This document shows, one piece after another, positions 8,048-14,836 of a DNA stretch of 19,907 nucleotides. The notes under the pieces are model-generated. The model had not been told where the DNA came from and did no database searches. It saw nothing but the letters and a program-made list of their open reading frames with translations. The position numbers and the translations under genes were made by a program. The stretch's first letter is position 1. Every line of letters starts with the position of its first letter. Source of the DNA: CAZGSN01 sp964371655 (GTDB lineage: Bacteria > Desulfobacterota > Binatia > HRBIN30); NCBI GenBank assembly GCA_964371655.1, contig CAYJOD010000106.1:1-19907 (forward strand). The letters run 5' to 3'.

Positions 8048-8076
8048 ATGCTGCGCGCTGAGATGCTGCGCGCTGA
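8048..8076. repeat. Tandem duplication of ATGCTGCGCGCTGA
   Basis: ATGCTGCGCGCTGA occurs at 8048-8061 and again at 8063-8076, separated by one G. It lies between the operator-like palindrome and the Fe-S gene start, so it would fall in the leader of that operon. Confidence 0.7.
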
Positions 8077-8088
8077 ACGCGCGCCCTT

Positions 8089-8104
8089 CCTACCGTTCGG
8101 TAGG
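8089..8104. promoter_or_regulatory. Operator-like palindrome upstream of the Fe-S/alpha-1 operon
   Basis: CCTACCGTTCGGTAGG is a perfect palindrome apart from its central TT. It starts 69 bp upstream of the Fe-S gene ATG. A copy differing at two positions lies 25 bp upstream of the divergent alpha-2 gene. Palindromes with ACCG-NN-CGGT half-sites are typical of TetR-family operators, so this is likely a repressor site shared by both operons. Confidence 0.6.
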
Positions 8105-8260
8105 GATCTCACGGAGGACGCTGGTCATGGATGGCCGTGACGAATGTCAGTGATAAGAACAATGACGTCGATGGCACCGAGCAACATTAGAAAGGAGCTC
8201 ATGGACGCCGCTCCGAGCGCGGTCCTGCGGCGTCATTTCCCGCCTAGCGCGCCTGATATG

Positions 8261-8290
8261 CAGAGCGGTGGCTTGCCGCCGCTCTGTTTT
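8261..8290 (+). terminator. GC hairpin with short T-run
   Basis: CAGAGCGGTGGC and GCCGCCGCTCTG pair around a TT loop (one mismatch) and TTTT follows. The form fits an intrinsic terminator on the plus strand, but no clear gene lies upstream on that strand, so it may simply be another palindromic repeat. Confidence 0.3.
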
Positions 8291-8339
8291 GGACGTTAGA
8301 AGATGGCATCGAGTTTGAATCTTGACACCGGAGCTCCAG

Positions 8340-8378
8340 GCCTTGGTGGTATAGGCTTCCAGCCTGTACCACCAAGGC
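8340..8378. repeat. REP palindrome with AGGCTTCCAGCCT centre, copy 1
   Basis: GCCTTGGTGGTATAGGCT and AGCCTGTACCACCAAGGC are inverted with one mismatch around TCC. The centre and the GGTGGYATAGGCT arms match the palindrome at 8514-8550. Confidence 0.75.
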
Positions 8379-8513
8379 TCTTGCGGCGTCCAATCTTCTC
8401 AAGAGAGTTGCGTCCAATCGTGGGTGGAACGGAGCTACCGCTTCGATGATTGATCCCACCCTTGAACGAAGAGCCGTTTGCGAATGCTGGCTGTCACCAG
8501 CGCTATAGAAGAT

Positions 8514-8550
8514 GCCCGGCGGCACAGGCTGGAAGCCTATGCCACCGGGC
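8514..8550. repeat. REP palindrome with AGGCTTCCAGCCT centre, copy 2
   Basis: GCCCGGCGGCACAGGCT and AGCCTATGCCACCGGGC pair with two mismatches around GGA. Read on the other strand, the centre is AGGCTTCCAGCCT, as in the copy at 8340-8378. Repeats with this core are, to my knowledge, common between genes in several uncultured and planctomycete-like genomes. Confidence 0.75.
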
Positions 8551-8753
8551 CGGCAGTCGCCGGCCAAATGTCCAAACACAAGTGCTGCGGCTTACAGCCG
8601 CTTTGGAGCGGGGGCTGAAAACGATTGCGTCGCCTCTGACGACGAAGCGTTCGAGGGACAGAGGGTTCGGGGGGTCGACCGGCTTTGCTCAGTAATTCAA
8701 TACGCGTGGGTGGAGTTCCGCCTTCACAGACTGTCGATAAACTTGGAGCCGTG

Positions 8754-8822
8754 TCCTTCGACGAGGCTCAGGACCGGCCTCGAGACGGCCCCAGAAGAAG
8801 AGACCTCGTCGGCACGAACGGA
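8754..8822. repeat. Dispersed ~69-bp repeat, left copy
   Basis: This segment (CCTTCGACGAGGCTCAGGAC ... CACGAACGGA) matches 10751-10819 in the same orientation over 69 bases without gaps and with about ten differences. The two copies flank the secreted-protein gene. The family resembles a REP-like element often seen between genes in other bacteria. Confidence 0.75.
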
Positions 8823-8911
8823 CCAAATGCTCAACAGAATCCACGTCGCTCCTGATTTGCCTGGAGTGGAGGGACAATCAGGGTAACATGTTCTCTGAGA
8901 CGGAGGGGCCC

Positions 8912-10582
8912 GTGACCAAGATGATCTTAGGAGTGGTGGCATCGTGTGCGGCATTGCTGTGGATCGCCACGGCGCAAGCCGCGGGGACACCGGCGCAGCA
9001 GTGTCAGGCGGGCAAGAACAAGGCAGCCGGGAAATACGCAGCCTGCCGCGATAACGCCGAGGCGAGGCTGGCGGCGACGGGCGACACGACGAAGTATGAC
9101 GACGCCATCACCAAATGCGAAACGAAGTACCAGGCCGCCTGGCAGAAGGCGGAGCAGAAGGCGTTGGACGCCGGCGGCACCTGCACGACCACGGGTGATC
9201 AGGCCGCCGTGCAGAACGTAACCGATGAGTACACCGACAATGTGGCGCAGCACCTGGGCGGGGCGCCGCTGGGAGACTGCCCGGGCGACCTGACAAGCTG
9301 CAGCACCGACCTGTCGACATGCAATTCGGGTACGGCCGCGGCGGGCGATGTCCTGAGCGGAAAAACGTTTTCCAGCAGTGCGGGTCTCGAAGTGAGCGGC
9401 ACAATGGCGAACAACGGCGCGGTGATACTAACGCCGTCGACTACGGATCAAGCCATAGCGTCCGGCTACCACAGCGGCGCCGGCAAGTGCGTCGGCGATC
9501 CCGCCTTGGTGACAGACAATATCAAAAGCGGCGTGAGCATCTTCGGAGTGAACGGTAGCACCGCAGTGGTCGATACCAGTGCGGCGACGGCCACGGCGAC
9601 CGATATGGTCAACGGCACAACCGCCTACGTCAACGGCAGCCTGGTGACCGGCAGCGTGCCCGCCGGGGCGGACGTGATCGGCGCCAACGGTCTGACGACG
9701 TTTGCGATCCCCGATGGTGTGTATTCAGGAACGAAGATGGCCACGGCCAATGACACGAACCTGGCGGCGCCAAACATCAAGAGCGGCGTATCGATTTTCG
9801 GGGTGACCGGAACCTTCTTACCCCCGAGCTGCGGCAACGGACTCATCGACGGCGCCGAACAGTGTGACCTCGGCACCGTCAACGGCCAGACGTGTGTGAC
9901 TCGGGGATTTACCGGCGGAACGCTGAGCTGCGCCGCCGGCTGCGTGTTCGACACCAGCGCTTGCTATGCCGCGCGCTATGTCGACAACAGCAACGGCGCG
10001 ATCTCGGATCGACAGACGGGGCTCACCTGGGAAAAGAAGGTGAAGCGAGACAGCACGCCGGACCTCGCCAATTTGCAGGATGCCGACAACACCTACAAAT
10101 GGGCGGGAACGTGCTCGGTTACCACAAGCAAGTACTGCCAGCCCACGACTGCGGCTTCTGCTGCGTGCACGGCCGCAGTGGAAGGCACGGCGACCGGGTG
10201 CGCGGAGTGCACCGGCGGGGACGGCACGTGCAATGCAGCCAGCACGGCGTGGACATGGCTGGTGGCGCTGAACGCGGCGAACTTTGCTGCGCACAGCGAC
10301 TGGCGGTTGCCGAAGACGACCGAATTGGAGGGACTCGTTGATTACGCCGACGCGAGCGCGCCGGTGATCAACGTGGCATTCAACGGCGCCAGTTGTGGCG
10401 TCAGCTGTACCGACCTCACTAACCCGGCGTGCGCGTGCACGCAGTCCAACCTTCATTGGTCGGCGTCTACGTACACGCCCAGTCCCAGCGGCGCGTGGAT
10501 CGTGAACTTCAACGATGGCTACGTGGACCGCTACACCAAGACCAGTACCTTCTACCTGCGTGCCGTACGCACCGGCTCGTGA
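8912..10582 (+). CDS. Secreted modular protein with Cys-rich motif and C-terminal DUF1566 (Lcl-like) domain
   Basis: A 556-residue exported protein. The chosen start is a GTG at 8912 with GGAGG five bases upstream; an ATG at 8888 in the same frame would add eight residues before the signal peptide. The signal peptide is (M)TKMILGVVASCAALLWIATAQA with a likely cleavage at AQA-AG. Next come a Lys/Ala/Cys-rich helical segment (CQAGKNKAAGKYAACR), two NIKSGVSIFGVxG repeats near residues 203 and 288 embedded in Thr/Ala/Gly-rich sequence, and a Cys motif at about 307-351 (CGNGLIDGAEQCDLG ... CAAGCVFDTSAC) like DUF4215/myxobacterial Cys-rich repeats. From about 355 there is a DUF1566-type domain (GLTWEKK, WRLPKTTELEGLVDY, LHWSAS, FYLRAVRTGS). 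Such proteins are thought to be surface or envelope proteins, possibly adhesive. The gene stands alone. Confidence 0.85.
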   Translation: MTKMILGVVASCAALLWIATAQAAGTPAQQCQAGKNKAAGKYAACRDNAEARLAATGDTTKYDDAITKCETKYQAAWQKAEQKALDAGGTCTTTGDQAAVQNVTDEYTDNVAQHLGGAPLGDCPGDLTSCSTDLSTCNSGTAAAGDVLSGKTFSSSAGLEVSGTMANNGAVILTPSTTDQAIASGYHSGAGKCVGDPALVTDNIKSGVSIFGVNGSTAVVDTSAATATATDMVNGTTAYVNGSLVTGSVPAGADVIGANGLTTFAIPDGVYSGTKMATANDTNLAAPNIKSGVSIFGVTGTFLPPSCGNGLIDGAEQCDLGTVNGQTCVTRGFTGGTLSCAAGCVFDTSACYAARYVDNSNGAISDRQTGLTWEKKVKRDSTPDLANLQDADNTYKWAGTCSVTTSKYCQPTTAASAACTAAVEGTATGCAECTGGDGTCNAASTAWTWLVALNAANFAAHSDWRLPKTTELEGLVDYADASAPVINVAFNGASCGVSCTDLTNPACACTQSNLHWSASTYTPSPSGAWIVNFNDGYVDRYTKTSTFYLRAVRTGS

Positions 10583-11003
10583 CGCCTCCCTTCGATTCAT
10601 TGCTGCAAAGCCGGGTCAAGGCGTCGAACCCAGAGCCACGGCATGGTCGAGTCACGGGGGGCTTCGGCCAAAGAATCGCTCATTTTCACCCTCCGGCGGA
10701 CGAGCCGTCCGCGCTCCCAGCGATTGCCTGAAACCAGCGCCCCGAGCGGACCCTTCGACGGGGCTCAGGACAGGCTTCGAGACGGTCCCTGAAGAAGGGG
10801 CCTCGTCAGCACGAACGGAAAAAGGATCAATGAAAGGAAGCCAAGGTCCGTTCGCCTGCTTCTGGCGGCGTCTCGAAGGGTAGCTCCACGAGAAGATCGA
10901 CAGTCTCCGCCGCTCAGTGACAGATCCCGCGGGTCGGCGGACGTTAGCCTGTGCTGTGGGCTTGCTCTACGGAGCTTCTCAACAGGCCGCTAGACGCCCG
11001 GGT
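10583..11003. other. Non-coding spacer with dispersed repeat
   Basis: I see no gene here. It contains a short hairpin (GCGGACG AGC CGTCCGC, near 10694) and the second copy of the 69-bp dispersed repeat. The remaining sequence carries open frames only as read-through of repeats and of the opposite strand of the Uma2 gene. Confidence 0.65.
10751..10819. repeat. Dispersed ~69-bp repeat, right copy
   Basis: CCCTTCGACGGGGCTCAGGA ... CACGAACGGA is the direct-repeat partner of 8754-8822. Together the pair brackets the secreted DUF1566 protein gene, about 2.0 kb apart. Confidence 0.75.
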
Positions 11004-11600
11004 TCATGGGGCGTCGTCATGTTCCGGCTCGGCTGGGAGATCGACACCGTCGTACACCTCGGCGAGCGGAAGATCGGCTTCGATCTCCGGCAATGGGACG
11101 ACGGCGGACACGCCTTCATAGACGTCGCGGGTAAAACCCTGCTGCGTGCGGCGGTAGACAACCGCGGCACCGGTTGCTTGCTCGATCAACACATACACCG
11201 AGAGCGATGGAATTGCCTGATAGGCGTCTTTCTTCTCCCCTTCGTCGACTCGGCGCGTTTTTCGGGAGAGGACCTCGATCAGAACTGCGGACTCGTCTTG
11301 GAAGGAGTCGGTCTGAGGATTGGGTCGACAGATGACCGACACGTCGGGATAGTAGAACCGCACATGAGACGGTAGCCGAACACGAATCTTGGTATCAGAG
11401 TTGAACACCCGGCAGCTGTGGCCGCGAAGACGGGCGTGCAAACAACCGAGAGTGTTGCTGGCGATGAGGTTGTGTGCGTTCCCCCCGCCGGCCATGGCAT
11501 GCACGACCCCGCCCAGATATTCGTGCTTGACGGATGAGACGAGCTCCGAGGCGAGATAGTCCTCGACCGACACCAGAGCCAGTTGCTTGGCAACATCCAC
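11004..11600 (-). CDS. Uma2-family (DUF820) PD-(D/E)xK nuclease-like protein
   Basis: A 198-residue protein, the usual length of the Uma2 family, which has a restriction-endonuclease-like fold. The family's core is visible: HNLIASNTLGCLHARLRG near residues 43-60, FYYPDVSVIC with D86, VLIEVLS with E109, and a Lys pair at 123-124 before AYQAIPSLSVYVLIEQ. These match the Asp, Glu and Lys expected in a PD-(D/E)xK active site, so the nuclease centre looks intact. Its biological role is unknown in general; such genes are often present in many copies. The ATG at 11600 has only a weak AGGATCC upstream. It is transcribed away from the alpha-2 gene, from which 205 bp of repeat-bearing spacer separate it. 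Confidence 0.87.
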   Translation of the reverse strand: MDVAKQLALVSVEDYLASELVSSVKHEYLGGVVHAMAGGGNAHNLIASNTLGCLHARLRGHSCRVFNSDTKIRVRLPSHVRFYYPDVSVICRPNPQTDSFQDESAVLIEVLSRKTRRVDEGEKKDAYQAIPSLSVYVLIEQATGAAVVYRRTQQGFTRDVYEGVSAVVPLPEIEADLPLAEVYDGVDLPAEPEHDDAP

Positions 11601-11666
11601 GCGCGGATCCTACTCGGGGGAAGGTATCGCTTCAAGTCAATGATCTGACGACTCATGCGCTGGTAC

Positions 11667-11723
11667 CCCTTGAACCATTGGACCCTCGAACCGCTGAGCC
11701 CTCGGCCCCCTGAAACACTGATC
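11667..11723. repeat. Degenerate 16-nt tandem repeat
   Basis: Units CCCTTGAACCATTGGA, CCCTCGAACCGCTGAG, a shortened CCCTCGGCC, and CCCTGAAACACTGATC follow one another. The block lies upstream of the alpha-2 operator and outside any gene. Confidence 0.6.
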
Positions 11724-11764
11724 ACAGTCAGCCTCTCTTACCCCCCATCGTCATGCTCTCTCTG

Positions 11765-11780
11765 CCGACCGTTCGGTAGG
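11765..11780. promoter_or_regulatory. Operator-like palindrome upstream of alpha-2
   Basis: CCGACCGTTCGGTAGG differs from CCTACCGTTCGGTAGG at 8089-8104 at one position, and is palindromic around TT with one mismatched pair. It lies 25 bp upstream of the alpha-2 ATG and just before the AGGAG ribosome site, a position where bound repressor would block transcription start or early elongation. The match upstream of the divergent Fe-S/alpha-1 operon argues for common control. Confidence 0.6.
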
Positions 11781-11805
11781 TTGTCGCCAGCAACAGGAGC
11801 GATCG

Positions 11806-14673
11806 ATGAAAGAACTATCGCGTCGAAGGTTTCTGCAGACAGCCGGGGCGGCTGTCGCAACCCTAACCCTAGGCAACCTCGAGCTCGCACTCGGTGCCGA
11901 GGGGCAGGCCGCTGCACCCGCCGCCGTGGCGCTGTCGGGTGTCCCCATTCCCGACTATCGGCAGTGGGAAGACGTGTTCCGGCAGAAATGGACCTGGGAC
12001 AAGATCACCAAGAGCACCCACATCCGTACCAACTGCATCGCGGCGTGCTCGTGGAACCTGTTCGTGAAAGACGGCATCGTCTGGCGCGAGGAGCAGAACC
12101 CGATCTACAAGCCGAGCCATCCGACCGTGCCCGACATGAACCCGCGCGGCTGTCAAAAGGGCGGTTGCTACAGCCAGCTGATGTACGAGCCGTCGCGCTT
12201 GAAGTATCCGCTGAAGCGCAAGGGCGAACGCGGCTCGGGTTCATGGCAGCGGCAGAGCTGGGACGAAGCTCTGACGCAAGTCGCCGACACGCTGCTCGAC
12301 GTGGCCCTCAAACACGGCCCCGACTGCGTCGTCTACGATCATGGCACCACCAACATCGACTTCGGCACCGGCACCAGTGCCGAGATGCGTTTCTTCGGCA
12401 TGCTCGGCGCCACGATCATGGACTCGTGGGCCGGTGTCGGCGATCTGCCCATGGGCTGCATTCAAACCTGGGGCAACTTCAACGCCGACGGCACCTCAGA
12501 TGACTGGTTCAACGCCGAGTATCTCCTGATCTGGATCGCCAACCCGGTGTACACCCGCATCCCCGACGTGCACTTCATGTGGGAAGCGCGCTACCGCGGC
12601 GCCACCGTCGTGTCGATCGCTCCCGACTACAACGCCAGCTCCATCCACGCCGATCTCTGGGTCAACCCACGCATGGGCACCGATGCCGCCCTCGGCCTCG
12701 CCATGGCACAGGTCATCATCAGCGAGAACTTGTTCAAGGCGGAATACGTTCAGGAGCAGACCGACCTGCCCTTCCTCATCCGCGACGACAATAAGCGCTA
12801 CCTGCGGCAGAGCGACGTACAGGCCAAGGGCAAGGACGACGTCTTCTACTTCTGGGATGAAGCGACGAAGGCGATCGTCGAGACCCCCGGCAGTCAGGGC
12901 AACTCCACGCAGGACCTGCACCTCAACGCCATCAAGCCGGCCTTGCACGGCCGCTTCTCAGCGACATTGGCCGATGGCAAGAAGGTTTCAGTACGGCCGC
13001 TGCTCGACGTCTTCTCGGATCACCTGCAGGACTATACGCCGGAGAAAGCGGCGAAGGTCACCGGCGTGAGCGCCGTGACCATTCGCCGCATCGCGCGCGG
13101 CCTGGCCAAGGCGAAGACTGGCATGATCTTCGCCTCGTGGGGTTCGTGCAAGCACTACCACTCCGATCTGATGCAGCGCACCATGTGTCTGCTGATGGCC
13201 CTCACCGGCAACCAGGGTAAACGCGGCGGCGGTATCCGTCCGGGAGCCTGGTACAGCGTCGATGGGCTGAACGAGATCTCCAAGGAAGTCGAAATACCTT
13301 ACTACCAGAGGCTTCTGATGAAGGTCATGTCGCCCAAGACGCGTGACTTCGAGAACTTCATGGAGAAGCACAGCTGGGAGCGGCCGTTCACACCAACGAT
13401 GCCGTTCCTCTATGTCCACGCCGGCATGAAGGAGATCTGGGACCGCAAGGACTTCAACGACCCGGCGTTGCCGCGCGGTGTCGCCGACTACATGAAGGAG
13501 GCGATGGAGAAGAAGTGGCTAAGGGTCTCGCCGCCCGCGGAACGGCCGCCAAAGGTCTACTTCTACACCGGGGTCAATCCGCTGCGGCGTTGGCCGATGC
13601 CACAGCAGGTGCGCAAGCATCTGTGGCCCAAGCTCGATCTCATCGTCAACGTCAACTTCCGCATGTCGTCGACCGGCCTCCAGTCGGACATGCTGCTTCC
13701 TGCGGCCGCCTACTACGAGAAGATGGGGCTGAAGTATCCGCAGAGCCTGGTGCCCTACGTCATCTTCGGAGACGAGGCCGTCAAGCCGATGGAGGACGCG
13801 CGCTCGGAGTTCGATGTCTTCGCCATGCTCGCCGCCAAGCTGCAGGAGCGCGCCCGCGCTCGCGACGTGAAGCCGTTCACGGATCACTACGGCATGGAGC
13901 GCGACTACGCCAATTTCTTCGACAAGTACCGGATGGACGGCCTCCTGGAAGTCGGCAATGAGCCGGCGGCGATGGATTACCTCATGCAGAAGTCGCCGGT
14001 GGTCAAGGGTTTCACCTGGAAGGACGCCAAGGAGCAGGGCGCTCTGCCGATTCAAGACTACGGCCACTACGGCCCGCACAATGCGATCTGCAGCGACTTC
14101 GAGCCCGGCAACACGGTCGTTCCGCAGCAGTGGTTTGTCGAGAAGAAGGAGCCGTGGCCGACGCTCACCGGCCGGCAGCAATTCCTGCTCGACCAAGCAT
14201 GGTACATGGAAACCGGCGAAGCCCTGCCCGTGCACAAGGAGCCACCGGCGGCCGGCGGCAACTATCCGCTGCGCTTGACCGGTGGACACACGCGCTGGTC
14301 GATCCACGGCATCTGGCGCGATCAGCGTCATCTCCTGCGCCTGCAGCGCGGCCAGCCGGTCATGTATATGAACGTCAACGACGCCAAGGCGCGTGACCTG
14401 AACGACAACGATTACGTGCGCGTCTACAACGACGTTGGTTCCTTCCACATCCACGTCAAGCCGGCTCCATCGCTGCAGCCCGGTCAGGTGGTCGTCTACC
14501 ACGCCTGGGAGAATCACCAGTTCAAGGACTGGATCCAGAGCCAGGAGGCGGTGCCGTCGCCGTGGAAGCCGCAACACGTCTCCGGCGGCTATGGACATCT
14601 TCACTACCGAATGTTCAGCTACGCGCCCAGCCACGGACCGCGTGGCACGACGGTGGAAGTGGTGCGCGCGTAA
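11806..14673 (+). CDS. Tat-exported type II DMSO reductase-family molybdopterin catalytic subunit (alpha-2)
   Basis: A 955-residue molybdopterin oxidoreductase subunit paralogous to alpha-1. It begins with a twin-arginine signal (MKELSRRRFLQTAGAAVATLTLG, with R6-R7 and F9-L10), so it should be folded with its cofactor and moved to the periplasm. The N-terminal Fe-S ligands are H72, C77, C81 and C116 (STHIRTNCIAACSWNLF, then MNPRGCQKGG), the His/Cys pattern of the type II and NarG branch. IMDSWAGVGDLPMGCIQTWG (D206, D213) matches the region of the molybdenum-binding aspartate in NarG. ANPVYTRIPDVHF and HADLWVNPRMGTDAALGLAM are close to NarG counterparts, and the C-terminus has GGYGHLHYR. AGGAG lies six bases before the ATG. 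A radical SAM gene follows; no beta, gamma or chaperone gene does. Candidates are a hydrocarbon or steroid hydroxylase or an oxyanion reductase. Confidence 0.92.
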   Translation: MKELSRRRFLQTAGAAVATLTLGNLELALGAEGQAAAPAAVALSGVPIPDYRQWEDVFRQKWTWDKITKSTHIRTNCIAACSWNLFVKDGIVWREEQNPIYKPSHPTVPDMNPRGCQKGGCYSQLMYEPSRLKYPLKRKGERGSGSWQRQSWDEALTQVADTLLDVALKHGPDCVVYDHGTTNIDFGTGTSAEMRFFGMLGATIMDSWAGVGDLPMGCIQTWGNFNADGTSDDWFNAEYLLIWIANPVYTRIPDVHFMWEARYRGATVVSIAPDYNASSIHADLWVNPRMGTDAALGLAMAQVIISENLFKAEYVQEQTDLPFLIRDDNKRYLRQSDVQAKGKDDVFYFWDEATKAIVETPGSQGNSTQDLHLNAIKPALHGRFSATLADGKKVSVRPLLDVFSDHLQDYTPEKAAKVTGVSAVTIRRIARGLAKAKTGMIFASWGSCKHYHSDLMQRTMCLLMALTGNQGKRGGGIRPGAWYSVDGLNEISKEVEIPYYQRLLMKVMSPKTRDFENFMEKHSWERPFTPTMPFLYVHAGMKEIWDRKDFNDPALPRGVADYMKEAMEKKWLRVSPPAERPPKVYFYTGVNPLRRWPMPQQVRKHLWPKLDLIVNVNFRMSSTGLQSDMLLPAAAYYEKMGLKYPQSLVPYVIFGDEAVKPMEDARSEFDVFAMLAAKLQERARARDVKPFTDHYGMERDYANFFDKYRMDGLLEVGNEPAAMDYLMQKSPVVKGFTWKDAKEQGALPIQDYGHYGPHNAICSDFEPGNTVVPQQWFVEKKEPWPTLTGRQQFLLDQAWYMETGEALPVHKEPPAAGGNYPLRLTGGHTRWSIHGIWRDQRHLLRLQRGQPVMYMNVNDAKARDLNDNDYVRVYNDVGSFHIHVKPAPSLQPGQVVVYHAWENHQFKDWIQSQEAVPSPWKPQHVSGGYGHLHYRMFSYAPSHGPRGTTVEVVRA

Positions 14674-14698
14674 AGGCCTCGGACATTAGACAAATACC

Positions 14699-14826
14699 AA
14701 GGGAAGGAGGGACAAAGGGGTCAGGGGTAAAGGGAAGACAGCTTGCCCGAGATTTCTTGTCTTCCCTTTGTCCCTCTGTCCCTGATCCCTTTGCCCCTTT
14801 AGCAGTTAGCGAGCGTAGCGAGCTAA
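14699..14826. repeat. Polypurine inverted repeat with GCGAGCGTAGCGAG core, second copy
   Basis: The left arm at about 14699-14739 and right arm at 14759-14800 are reverse complements with some mismatches, made of AAAGGG, CAGGGG and GGGACA units and joined by a 19-base loop. GCGAGCGTAGCGAG at 14809-14822 is the complement of the sequence at 6843-6856, in both cases beside an arm of the repeat. It separates alpha-2 from the radical SAM gene and could act as a transcript-end or stabilising hairpin. Confidence 0.65.
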
Positions 14827-14836
14827 ATATTTGCCG

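Larger units (their letters stand above)
8020..8911. other. Non-coding region rich in hairpins and repeats
   Basis: I see no convincing gene in this stretch between the divergent Fe-S and secreted-protein genes. It contains a 15-bp tandem duplication (8048-8076), the operator-like palindrome (8089-8104), a GACGCCGC/GCGGCGTC hairpin near 8204-8234, a GC hairpin followed by TTTT (8261-8290), two related REP palindromes (8340-8378 and 8514-8550) and one copy of a long dispersed repeat (8754-8822). Open frames across it read through these repeats and give low-complexity or repeat-typical peptides. Confidence 0.7.

Noticed and set aside
8201..8299. A 32-residue ORF with AAAGGAG before its ATG
   Set aside because: It runs through two GC hairpins including the TTTT-ended one, has no recognisable sequence and ends after the hairpin, so the ribosome site is probably chance.
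8244..8886. Several ORFs of about 60 to 125 residues over the repeat region upstream of the secreted protein
   Set aside because: They translate REP palindromes and the dispersed repeat, giving low-complexity peptides without domain features.
4044..14673. Naming the catalytic subunits as ethylbenzene dehydrogenase, selenate reductase or nitrate reductase
   Set aside because: The branch is clear but the substrate is not; ligand motifs are shared by enzymes with very different reactions.
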